Positions 40,833 to 49,152 of a stretch of DNA of 64,000 nt are shown one piece after another (within the stretch, counting starts at the first letter, position 1; every line of letters starts with the position of its first letter). The notes below the pieces were generated by a model. That model searched no databases, had not been told where the DNA came from, and saw only the letters and a list, made by a program, of their open reading frames with translations. Source of the DNA: Microlunatus antarcticus (GTDB lineage Bacteria; Actinomycetota; Actinomycetes; Propionibacteriales; Propionibacteriaceae). The stretch spans positions 1,612,001 through 1,676,000 of the forward strand of contig NZ_JACHZG010000001.1 of assembly GCF_014193425.1 (NCBI RefSeq), written 5' to 3'. The position numbers and the translations under genes were made by a program.

Positions 40833-43217
40833 TCAGAGCCGTCGGGTCTTGAGGCGCAGCGCGTTAGTGATGACGCTGACCGAGGACAGGGCCATCGCGG
40901 CGGCGGCGATGATGGGGGAGAGGAGCAGTCCGAAGGCGGGGTAGAGCACGCCAGCGGCGATGGGGATGCCGGCGACGTTGTAGACGAACGCGAACACCAG
41001 GTTCTGGCGGATGTTCGACATGGTCGCGTGGGAGAGCTGCCGGGCGCGGACGATGCCGGTGAGGTCACCCTTCAGCAGGGTGATCCCAGCGCTCTCGATG
41101 GCGACGTCGGTGCCGGAGCTCATCGCGAGTCCGACGTCGGCGGCGGCGAGGGCGGGGGCGTCGTTGACGCCGTCGCCGGCCATGGCGACGACCTTGCCCT
41201 GGCTGCGGAGCTGCTCGACGATGTCGCTCTTGTGATCAGGCAGAACCTCGGCCTCGACCCGGGTGATGCCGAGGCGGGTGGCGACGGCTTCGGCGGTGAC
41301 GCGGTTGTCGCCGGTCAGCATGACGATCTCGATCCCCTCGCCCCGGAGTGCGCGCAGGGCGTCGGCGGTAGTGGGCTTGACCGGGTCGGCGATCGCGATG
41401 ACCGCGGCGACGACACCGTCGACGCCCAGGAGGATCGCCGTGGCACCTTCGGAGCGCAGCTCGTCGGCCGACGCGGCGAACGAGGCGGTGTCGATGCCGA
41501 GGCTGTCCAGGAACGAGGAGCTGCCGACCACGACACGGCGATCCTGCACGGTACCGGCCGCGCCCTTGCCGGTCGTGGAGTCGAAGTCACGCACGTCCGG
41601 CACGACCAGCCCAGCGGCATCGGCGGCGTTGACGACGGCGCGGGCGAGCGGATGCTCGGACGGACGTTCCACCGCGGCCGCGAGGCGCAGGACGTCGTCG
41701 CGGTCGAACCCGGCCGCTGGGGCGATGTGGGTGACCGAAGGTCGGCCCTCGGTGAGCGTGCCGGTCTTGTCGACGACGAGGGTGTCGACCTTCTCCATCC
41801 GCTCGAGCGCCTCAGCGTTCTTGATCAGGACACCGAGCCCAGCGCCGCGGCCCACGCCGACCATGATCGACATCGGGGTCGCGAGGCCGAGCGCGCACGG
41901 GCAGGCGATGATCAGCACCGCGACGGCGACGATGAGGGCGTGCGCGAGCCGGGGTTCGGGGCCGACGGTGGCCCAGACGACGGCGGCCAGCACGGCTGCG
42001 GCGATGACGGCCGGTACGAACCAGGCGGCGACCCGGTCCGCCATGCGCTGGATCGGTGCGCGGGAGCGTTGCGCATCGGCGACCATCTGCACGATCCGAG
42101 CGAGCATCGTGTCGCGGCCGACCCGGTCGGCGCGCACGACGAGCGACCCGGTCTGGTTCAGGGTGCCGCCGATGACCGTGTCGCCCTCGGCCTTGGTGAC
42201 CGGCATCGACTCACCGGTGACGAGTGCCTCGTCCACCGCGGAACGGCCGGTCTCCACGACCCCGTCGACCGGGACCTTCTCGCCCGGCCGCACCCGGAGC
42301 CGGTCCCCGATCTGCACCGCGTCCAGGCTCACCTCCTCCTCGGTCCCATCGCCATCGAGTCGGTGCGCCGTCTTCGGGGTGAGGTCGAGCAGGGCGCGGA
42401 TGGCGCCGGACGTCTGCTCGCGGGCCCGGAGCTCGAGGACCTGACCGAGCAGCACCAGCACCGTGATCACCGCGGCGGCCTCGAAGTACACGTCCACCGC
42501 GCCACCCATGCCGCGGAACGAGGACGGGAACACCCCCGGGGCGAGCGTGGCGATGACGCTGAACAGCCAGGCGACGCCGGTACCCATCGCGATCAGGGTG
42601 AACATGTTCAGCTTCAGCGTGCGGACCGACACCCAGCCGCGGACGAAGAACGGCCACCCCGCCCACAACACGATCGGAGTCGCCAGAACCAGCTGCACCC
42701 ACGCCGACACCGACGGCGAGATCACCTCGTGCAGCGCAGGGAACAGGTGCCCGCCCATCTCCAGCAGGAACACCGGGATCGCCAGGACCAGGCCGATCCA
42801 GAACCTCCGCGTCATGTCCGCCAGCTCAGCACTCGGCCCCGTGTCGGCGGTGACGACGACCGGCTCCAGCGCCATGCCGCAGATCGGGCAGGCACCAGGT
42901 CCCGCCTGCCGGATCTCGGGATGCATCGGGCACGTGTACTCGACGCCGTCACCCGTCGGCATCACCGCCGCCTGCACCTCCCCCAACTGCATCGCCCTCG
43001 GCGTTGCGGAGTGTCGGCTCTGGTCGGGCTCGTGGGTGTAGGCCGCCGGGTCGGCGTCGAACTTCGCCCGACAGTGCTCCGAGCAGAAGTGGTGCGTGGC
43101 GCCGAGGTGCTCAGACCGGGGGCCGTCCGCTGCGGGATCCACGTCCATGCCGCAGACAGGGTCCCGGACGAGGGCGGTCGAGGAGCCCGGATGGTCCTGG
43201 CGAGGCGCGCTGGTCAT
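40833..43217 (-). CDS. copA: Copper-exporting P1B-type ATPase, CopA-like with YHS and HMBD domains
   Basis: A 794-residue pump. ATG 43217 ([11 protein letters not shown]) is preferred to a longer start at 43283, which runs through the operator. N-terminus: YHS domain ([10 protein letters not shown] ... [16 protein letters not shown]) then a Cys/His heavy-metal-binding domain ([13 protein letters not shown] and [10 protein letters not shown]) instead of a CXXC ferredoxin-fold domain. Core: CPC in [29 protein letters not shown] and [10 protein letters not shown]. Exports Cu(I). No ribosome-binding site lies before the ATG, and TACAGT about 10 nt upstream could be a -10 of a leaderless transcript just inside the CsoR palindrome. 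Confidence 0.94.
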   Translation of the reverse strand: MTSAPRQDHPGSSTALVRDPVCGMDVDPAADGPRSEHLGATHHFCSEHCRAKFDADPAAYTHEPDQSRHSATPRAMQLGEVQAAVMPTGDGVEYTCPMHPEIRQAGPGACPICGMALEPVVVTADTGPSAELADMTRRFWIGLVLAIPVFLLEMGGHLFPALHEVISPSVSAWVQLVLATPIVLWAGWPFFVRGWVSVRTLKLNMFTLIAMGTGVAWLFSVIATLAPGVFPSSFRGMGGAVDVYFEAAAVITVLVLLGQVLELRAREQTSGAIRALLDLTPKTAHRLDGDGTEEEVSLDAVQIGDRLRVRPGEKVPVDGVVETGRSAVDEALVTGESMPVTKAEGDTVIGGTLNQTGSLVVRADRVGRDTMLARIVQMVADAQRSRAPIQRMADRVAAWFVPAVIAAAVLAAVVWATVGPEPRLAHALIVAVAVLIIACPCALGLATPMSIMVGVGRGAGLGVLIKNAEALERMEKVDTLVVDKTGTLTEGRPSVTHIAPAAGFDRDDVLRLAAAVERPSEHPLARAVVNAADAAGLVVPDVRDFDSTTGKGAAGTVQDRRVVVGSSSFLDSLGIDTASFAASADELRSEGATAILLGVDGVVAAVIAIADPVKPTTADALRALRGEGIEIVMLTGDNRVTAEAVATRLGITRVEAEVLPDHKSDIVEQLRSQGKVVAMAGDGVNDAPALAAADVGLAMSSGTDVAIESAGITLLKGDLTGIVRARQLSHATMSNIRQNLVFAFVYNVAGIPIAAGVLYPAFGLLLSPIIAAAAMALSSVSVITNALRLKTRRL

Positions 43218-43227
43218 GAACCGACTG

Positions 43228-43242
43228 TACCCCCAGGGGGTA
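43228..43242. promoter_or_regulatory. CsoR-like operator of the copper ATPase
   Basis: TACCCCCAGGGGGTA is a perfect 15-nt palindrome about 11 nt ahead of the copA start and overlapping its probable promoter. The best CsoR operator in the window. Confidence 0.8.
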
Positions 43243-43348
43243 TGCATGTATGGGTAGAAGCGATCGCCAATCGCCTGTGCCACGGCAAGGAGGAGCGTGT
43301 AGTCAGATCGACGTGCTGCGGACCTCGGTCACGAGAGCGGATCGCCGA

Positions 43349-44043
43349 TCAGCCGGCCGATGCGTACGTGACGAGGACGGCGACACCGCCGAGTCCGAGC
43401 TGGCGCAGCCCTGATCGGACGAGGTGGCGGCCGGTGAGGCGGCCGACGACCATCCCACCGACGACGAGCGCGCCCGCGGTGATGGCCATCGCGACTTCGA
43501 GCAGCGGCGCGCCGAGCAGGTAGGGCAGCAGCGGCAGCACCGCTCCGATCGAGAACGCGGCAAACGACGCAGCCCCGGCGACGATCGGTGAGGGCAGGTC
43601 GGTGTGGTCGACGCCGAGCTCTTCGCGGGTGTGGAACCGCAGCGCCGTCTCTGGGTCGGCGGAGACCGCGGCGGCCATGGTGGCGGCGGTGTGGGGGTCG
43701 GCGCCGTAGCCGGCGAAGGTATCGGTCAGCTCCGCCTGCTCTGCTTCGGGGAAGCGGGCGTGCATCGTCTTCTCGATGGCGACCTCGGCGTCGACGAGCT
43801 CGTTCTGGTCGGTGACCGAGATGTACTCCCCGGGTGCCCATCGAGAACGCTCCGGCGACGAGTCCGGCTAGGCCGGTCAGCACGATCGCGTGCGTCGACA
43901 CGCCACCGCCGCCGACGCCGGCGATCAGGGCGGCGTTGGTCACCAATCCGTCGACGGCGCCGAAGACCGTCGGGCGGAGCCAGCCTCCGGAGACGTCGCG
44001 GTGCCGGTGGCTCCAGCCCCCTGGCGAGTGCGGCTTCTTGCAC
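43349..44043 (-). pseudogene. VIT1/CCC1-family Fe/Mn transporter, twice frameshifted
   Basis: Parts in three frames together give one VIT protein of ~230 residues: N-terminal WSHRHRDVSGGWLRPTVFGA, middle GLVTNAALIAGVGGGGVSTH and AGLVAGAFSMGT, then GEYISVTDQNELVDAEVAIE and the final helices to 43349. One extra base in a G-run near 44017 and another in ACCCGGGGAG near 43835 explain both shifts. VIT proteins move Fe or Mn. It is a decayed gene, or the assembly has two homopolymer errors. The start is uncertain; GTG 44043 is one option. Confidence 0.75.
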
Positions 44044-44489
44044 CGGTGCCGTCTCGGTCAGCGGTTCAGGCGCTCCGGTCTGCTCGTTCGGACTGCTGGC
44101 GGTGGTGAAGGTGGGGATCGCCTCGACGTAGACGCCCGGCTTTTGGCAGAAGGCGACGATGCCATGGTGAATGGGGGGATCACAGCACGCCGGCCCTGGT
44201 GCAGGCGCCGACGACCATTCAGAGGCGCATGCCCCCTAGCGGCTCGTTTGGTGCGCGCATCGAGCTGAAGGGGGACAGGCGAGCAGGCGATCTCCGTCGG
44301 CCAGGGCCTCAACGCGCTCCTGACGCATGGGGGACAGGAAGTCAGTTCGGGGTATTGAGGTGTGAGGGGGATACCCGTCGATAACCTACGTGCAGCTGAC
44401 CGACCGCCGCTGAACCCGACCGGCCCGGTCCCCGCGAGGGGGCCGGGCCGGTCTGGTCTAAGGACCGGTCGCCTGCCAGAGTCAGGCGC
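44044..44489. other. Right boundary region of the accessory segment
   Basis: No supported gene. On the minus strand the frame before the VIT gene continues sensibly for ~40 codons (HHGIVAFCQKPGVYVEAIPT) but without a start, and may be an extension or remnant. 44420-44451 holds a strong hairpin like that after nrdJ. Confidence 0.4.
44420..44451. repeat. GC hairpin matching the one after nrdJ
   Basis: Same 14-nt and 13-nt arms as 6255-6286, with loop GCGAG instead of TCCTA. It could be the terminator of the VIT gene or of an upstream transcript, or a copy related to island insertion. Confidence 0.6.
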
Positions 44490-45593
44490 ATGGCCAGCGC
44501 TCTGGAGGACCTGCTCTCTCGACACGTCGAGGCGGGAACGGTGCCGGGGGCAGTCGGGCTCCTCGGCCTCGACGAGCCGGCGGTCGTCGCCGTGGGCGTG
44601 GCCGCCGTGGGAGGACCGCCGCTGCGTACGGACGCGATCGTGCGGATCCAGTCCATGACCAAGGCCGTCACGGCCGTCGGAGCGCTACGGCTGGTCGAGG
44701 CCGGCCGCGTCGGGCTCGACGACAGCGTCGAGGCGTGGTTGCCCGAGCTCGCCGACCGTCGGGTCCTGACCAGCCCCGGTGCCGCTCTCGACGACACGGT
44801 GCCCGCCGTACGCCCGATCACGCTGCGGCACCTGCTGACCAACGGGTCGGGCTACGGCATGGCGCTGGACGACTCCCCGCTGGCGCGAGCCATGGCGGCG
44901 AGCGGCCTCGAGGCCGGCGCCCAGCCGTGGTCGGCGGCGGCCGACGCATGGCTCGCCGCGCTGGCTGAGCTGCCGCTGGTCTTCCAGCCGGGGGAGGGCT
45001 GGCGATACCACCACTCGTTCTCCGTGCTCGGCATCCTTGTCTCCCGACTGACCGGGCGTCCGCTGGCCGAGCACCTCACCGAGGACCTCTTCGGGCCCTT
45101 GGGGATGGACGGCACCGGCCTCTGGGTGCCGGAGGCGAAGCTCGACCGGCTGCCTGCGGCCTACCGGCACGACGGCGAGCGCCTGGTCGAGACCGAGCCC
45201 GCGGGCGGCGGACCGTACGCCGGGGTGCCGGGCACCGACGTGAGCCACGGCGAGCTGGTCTCGACCGCCGGCGACTACCACCGCTTCCTCTCCGCGCTCG
45301 GCTCGTTGATCTCTCCGGAGCACCACCGTCTGATGATCACCGACCAGGTGCGGCCGGAGCACAAGACGCCGGAGGACTTCTTCCCGGGCTTCTGGGACGG
45401 GATGGGCTGGGGCTTCGGGGTCGGCGTCCAGACCGAAGGTGCCCGGCGCGGACGGTGGGGCTGGTCGGGCGGGCAGGGAACCGACTTCTTCGTCGACCCG
45501 GACGGGGCGATCGGCATCCTGCTGACGCAGGTCGAGCTGGGGGAGCACGTCTGGCCGCTGGTACAGGAGTTCCAGGCGCTCCGCCCGGGGTGA
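44490..45593 (+). CDS. Serine hydrolase, class C beta-lactamase fold
   Basis: A 367-residue protein from ATG 44490. The catalytic S-x-x-K is S55-M-T-K58 (IQSMTKAVT), a Tyr motif YHHSFSVLG is in the second position, and HxG-like GWSGGQGTDFF sits near the end. This family includes esterases, DD-peptidases and beta-lactamases. There is no signal peptide, so a cytoplasmic esterase-like role is more likely than antibiotic hydrolysis. It marks the return to core-like DNA. Confidence 0.9.
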   Translation: MASALEDLLSRHVEAGTVPGAVGLLGLDEPAVVAVGVAAVGGPPLRTDAIVRIQSMTKAVTAVGALRLVEAGRVGLDDSVEAWLPELADRRVLTSPGAALDDTVPAVRPITLRHLLTNGSGYGMALDDSPLARAMAASGLEAGAQPWSAAADAWLAALAELPLVFQPGEGWRYHHSFSVLGILVSRLTGRPLAEHLTEDLFGPLGMDGTGLWVPEAKLDRLPAAYRHDGERLVETEPAGGGPYAGVPGTDVSHGELVSTAGDYHRFLSALGSLISPEHHRLMITDQVRPEHKTPEDFFPGFWDGMGWGFGVGVQTEGARRGRWGWSGGQGTDFFVDPDGAIGILLTQVELGEHVWPLVQEFQALRPG

Positions 45594-45697
45594 GCCTCGT
45601 CGACCGGCTCCGCGATCCTCCGAGCGGTCGGTGTTCCCGGTCCCTGGCGCGCTGAGAGCGGGAAGGCATACCGCTCGAGGGCGGCTGGTACCGCTGG

Positions 45698-46699
45698 CTA
45701 CTGCGGCGGAAAGGGCAGCTGGACGGACGCCGGGTACGCGCTGAGCTCGACCGAGGCGACCCACTTCACCCACCAGAAGCCGCGGTGCCCGGGCGCCACG
45801 AGCCGGACGGGGGCGCCGGTCCCGGTCGCGAGGGGTGAGCCCTCGACGCGGGTGGCGAGGAACAGCCGGGGCAGTGCGTCGAGCGGGAAATGCCGGTGGT
45901 AGCCCGTCACGCTCGTCACCCGCACGCTCCGGGCGTCGGTGGACGCGTCGGCCTCGACCCCGAGCAGCTCGTCGAGCGGCACGCCGGTCCAGACGGCGTC
46001 GGCGTACCAGCCGGTGGTGCAGTCGAGCCGCGCCGGCACCGCGCGGCCGCGCGCGTCGAGGTCGGCGACCGACAGCGAGGCGGGCCCCACCTGCACCCGG
46101 AACGTCGCCCGGTCGAGCGTCGGCACGCGGTCGAGCAGCCACGTCGTCGCCGGGATGTCGGCTGCCGGGATCGGGTGCGAGCCGGTCGCCGCCCGTGCGA
46201 CGGCGGTGCCGCCGACCCGGCCGACCCCCTCGACCGCGAGGAACGTGACCCCGGCGCCCGCGCCGAAGGCGGCGGTGCGCAGCAGCCGACGCCGGCTCAG
46301 GTCGCCCTTGCGCGCGAGCCGCGGGCGCCAGTGGCGCGAGACGTGCTCGACCAGGAACGCGACGATGACGAACGCGGCCCCGACGTGGACCTGGATCGGC
46401 GTCAGCCCGGCCCCGACCCCGGGTCCGACCAGCACCTCGACGACGCCCGCGACGAGGCAGACGACCACCACGGCGGCGAGACCCAGGCTGGCCGGCGTGA
46501 GCCTCGGCGCGCGCCGGGCCACGACGACCTTCCAGGGCGTGAGGACGACCAGGCCGAGCCCGAGCACCCCGTGGGCGACGGCGGCGACGCGTGCGGACAC
46601 CGGCCCGGCGGTCGCGAACGCGACCCAGCCCGTGGCGAAGCTCCCGACGAGGAGCAGCAGCAGGCCGAGGTTCGTCCGTCGCCCGGCGCGCCGCAGCAC
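45698..46699 (-). CDS. Molybdopterin-dependent oxidoreductase with cytochrome-b-like membrane part
   Basis: A 333-residue protein; GTG 46699 or TTG 46723 are the possible starts. About four N-terminal helices with His residues (HVGAAFVIVAFLVEHVSRHW) resemble a DUF4405/cytochrome b561-like unit; an RRRLLRTAAF twin-arginine-like motif follows, then a sulfite-oxidase-type molybdopterin domain whose Cys is in LDCTTGWYAD, ending in GFWWVKWVASVELSA. An enzyme of redox reactions outside the membrane, substrate unknown. It nearly overlaps the PrsW gene upstream. Confidence 0.85.
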   Translation of the reverse strand: MLRRAGRRTNLGLLLLLVGSFATGWVAFATAGPVSARVAAVAHGVLGLGLVVLTPWKVVVARRAPRLTPASLGLAAVVVVCLVAGVVEVLVGPGVGAGLTPIQVHVGAAFVIVAFLVEHVSRHWRPRLARKGDLSRRRLLRTAAFGAGAGVTFLAVEGVGRVGGTAVARAATGSHPIPAADIPATTWLLDRVPTLDRATFRVQVGPASLSVADLDARGRAVPARLDCTTGWYADAVWTGVPLDELLGVEADASTDARSVRVTSVTGYHRHFPLDALPRLFLATRVEGSPLATGTGAPVRLVAPGHRGFWWVKWVASVELSAYPASVQLPFPPQ

Positions 46700-46713
46700 C
46701 CGGGAGACCCGGG

Positions 46714-47997
46714 TCAGGGCCAACCGGCACCGGTGGGCCGGGTGCCGGCGCCGGGCCCGTACCACTCGGGCAGCCCCGGGGGCACCCAGCCCGGCACCGT
46801 CGCCGGGACCGCCACGCCACCGGGCGGCGGTCCGCCGTAGCCCTGCTGGCCCAGCTCGGGCGGGAGGATCACGTACGGCCGGAGCGCGGCCGCGCGGTCG
46901 AGGAGCGCGCCCATCCGGGCGTTCACGTCGCGCGGCGCCGACCCGTCGACGAACCGGTTGTGCAGGAACGCGACCTCGATCATCGTCTGCTGGAACGCGC
47001 GCATCGCCTTCGCGGCCCCCGGTCCGCCGTGCAGGCGGGCGTAGCGGCGGGCGGAGACGCGGTCCGAGAGCCGGGCCACCCAGCGCACCTCCTCGGGCCG
47101 GGTCCACCCCATCTGCACGGTCTGCTGGAGCGCGGCGACGAGCATCCGGCCCTCGCGCGACCGGGCCCAGATGGTGATCGAGACGATGACGATCAGCAGC
47201 GGGAGCATCACGACGGCGTACGCGGTGAGGAAGTTCCGGGTGCCGTAGAAGGCGCTGCCGTTCCAGATGCCGTGCAGCACGACGGCGGTCAGGAAGCCGA
47301 GCACCGGGGCGACGATGCGCTTGGCCGTCGACCGCGAGGTGAGGCCGATGCCGAAGCCCAGCCCGGTGGCCGAGGTGAAGAGCGGGTGCGCGAACGGGCT
47401 CATCACGCCGCGCAGCACGACGGTGGTCGTGAGGCCCGCCGCGCCACCCTCGGCGAGGGCGGAGAGGTAGTAGAGGATGTCCTCGACGAAGGCGAAGCCG
47501 ACGCCGACGAGCGCACCGTAGACCACGCCGTCGAGCAGGCCGTGGATCTGCTGGCGCCGCAGCGCCACGACCGCCACCAGGAACAGGCCCTTGCCGGTCT
47601 CCTCGACGAGCGGGGCCACGATCGCGAACGACGCGAACGACTCGTTCCCGGCGACCAGCGCTGCGGCCGACTCGACGACGAAGCTGAGGATCACGGCGAC
47701 CACGCCTCCCCACCCGAGGGCGGCGAGCCGGTAGCGGGTGGGCTCGGGCTCGTAGCGGTCCAGCCAGAAGATCACCAGCAGGATCAGCGGGAACGCCAGC
47801 GCGGCGAGGAACGTGACCAGCGCGAACGGGCCGGGACCGGCGTACGCGAGGAAGATCCCGGCGATGACCAGGGCACCCAGACCCAGGACGGCGACGGTCA
47901 CCCAGGTGAGCGCCGACCGTCGGTGGTGCAGCAGCGCGGGCGGGACGACGACCCCGCCGCCCGGTCGGCCCGCGGGCACGGGGGCTCGACCGCTCAT
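46714..47997 (-). CDS. PrsW family intramembrane metalloprotease
   Basis: A 427-residue protein. ATG 47997 with GAAGGAG upstream is preferred. About eight helices; the metal motifs are EETGK (APLVEETGKGLFLVAVVAL) and the downstream GLLDGVVYGALVGVGFAFVE, where conserved Glu/His ligands sit. In Bacillus PrsW cleaves an anti-sigma factor; here the target is unknown. The C-terminus of ~100 residues is cytoplasmic and Gly/Pro-rich at the end. Confidence 0.9.
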   Translation of the reverse strand: MSGRAPVPAGRPGGGVVVPPALLHHRRSALTWVTVAVLGLGALVIAGIFLAYAGPGPFALVTFLAALAFPLILLVIFWLDRYEPEPTRYRLAALGWGGVVAVILSFVVESAAALVAGNESFASFAIVAPLVEETGKGLFLVAVVALRRQQIHGLLDGVVYGALVGVGFAFVEDILYYLSALAEGGAAGLTTTVVLRGVMSPFAHPLFTSATGLGFGIGLTSRSTAKRIVAPVLGFLTAVVLHGIWNGSAFYGTRNFLTAYAVVMLPLLIVIVSITIWARSREGRMLVAALQQTVQMGWTRPEEVRWVARLSDRVSARRYARLHGGPGAAKAMRAFQQTMIEVAFLHNRFVDGSAPRDVNARMGALLDRAAALRPYVILPPELGQQGYGGPPPGGVAVPATVPGWVPPGLPEWYGPGAGTRPTGAGWP

Positions 47998-48167
47998 GCT
48001 GACTCCTTCTCGACGCGCACCGTCCACGGGTGCGAGGCCACCATAGGAAACTCCCGCGACCGGCGCGGCCGTCGCGCCCATCCGGTGGACGACACGAGCC
48101 GGTCCGGGGTCCTTGCCGTCCGTCGACGGTGCGCTAGGTTCGGTCGAAAGCGGAGGGGAGGTGCTGG

Positions 48168-49142
48168 ATGAGCGGGACCGAGGGGATCGACGACTTCGAC
48201 ATCGACCGTGCCATCTCGCACGCCTGGGCCGAGTTCGGCACCCGGCTGGCCGAGGTGCTGTCGATGGTCGACGAGTCCGGCGACCTCACCATCGGCACGC
48301 CCACCGGCAACGGTGAGCCGGACAGCTTCCTGCGCTTCTCCAGCCCCTCCCGCGACCGGGTCCGCTGCGAGGCCGGGGTCGCCCCGGCCCGCGGCCAGTC
48401 CGAGCAGGTCGACGCGCTCCTGGCCGACGGCTGGGAGCGCAGCGGCGCCGTCGCCGCGCCGGTGGTGATCGTCGCCGCGGAGTGCGTGCAGGACGAGTCG
48501 GAGGCGCTGGCCGAGCAGGCCGTGCGCGCGCTCCGCGACGTCTTCGGGGTCCAGCACCCCGTGTTCCTGGCGCCCGACCAGCTCGCCGAGGTGCTGCAGC
48601 CGGACGCGGCCGATCTGGGGTCGGCCTCGAAGTCCGAGGACAGCTTCATCGGACGGGTCCTCGAGCCCACACGGCAGGCGCGCCGGGGGACCTCGGTGGA
48701 GATCGACCCCGAGGATCTCACCTCGACGCTCCCGGACGGCCCCGGCCACCTCAACCAGATGGTCGACGACGAGCTGACCAGCATGTACGGCCACCCGCCG
48801 TTCCGCGACAACGAGGGCGACGTCGCCATCCGGGTCGGCTCGACCATGCTCTTCCTGCGCACCAGCAGCGACGGCAAGGAGGTCACCGTCTTCGCTGCGG
48901 TGGTCCACGACGTGTCCGGCCGCTCCCGGGCGGCCGAGGTCATCAACGACCTGAACGTCGAGTCGCGGTGGGTCAAGTTCCAGCTCGTCCGCGACCGCGT
49001 GTTCGCCAGCATGTCCGTGCTCGCCCAACCGTTCGTCCCGGCCCACCTGCACCAGGCCGTCCGCGTCGTCTCCGACGTGGCCGACGGTATCGACGAGGAG
49101 CTCGCCGCCAAGCTCGACGGCCGCACCACCTTCGCCGACTAA
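48168..49142 (+). CDS. YbjN-like / TY-Chap domain protein
   Basis: A 324-residue soluble protein from ATG 48168 with GGAGGTG upstream. The C-terminal half (~200-320) has the alpha/beta pattern of the YbjN/type III secretion chaperone-like family (VAIRVGSTMLFLRTSSDGKE, VVHDVSGRSRAAEVINDLN). The N-terminal half is another alpha/beta unit with SFLRFSSPSRDRV. Proteins of this type occur widely in actinobacteria with unknown role. hrpA begins 11 nt downstream. Confidence 0.75.
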   Translation: MSGTEGIDDFDIDRAISHAWAEFGTRLAEVLSMVDESGDLTIGTPTGNGEPDSFLRFSSPSRDRVRCEAGVAPARGQSEQVDALLADGWERSGAVAAPVVIVAAECVQDESEALAEQAVRALRDVFGVQHPVFLAPDQLAEVLQPDAADLGSASKSEDSFIGRVLEPTRQARRGTSVEIDPEDLTSTLPDGPGHLNQMVDDELTSMYGHPPFRDNEGDVAIRVGSTMLFLRTSSDGKEVTVFAAVVHDVSGRSRAAEVINDLNVESRWVKFQLVRDRVFASMSVLAQPFVPAHLHQAVRVVSDVADGIDEELAAKLDGRTTFAD

Positions 49143-49152
49143 CCTGGGCCCA

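Noticed and set aside
43218-43283. Longer CopA start at 43283
   Set aside because: It would translate through the CsoR palindrome and adds no family sequence.
44490-45593. Antibiotic-resistance beta-lactamase
   Set aside because: Class C-like fold but no signal peptide; a general serine hydrolase is the safer call.
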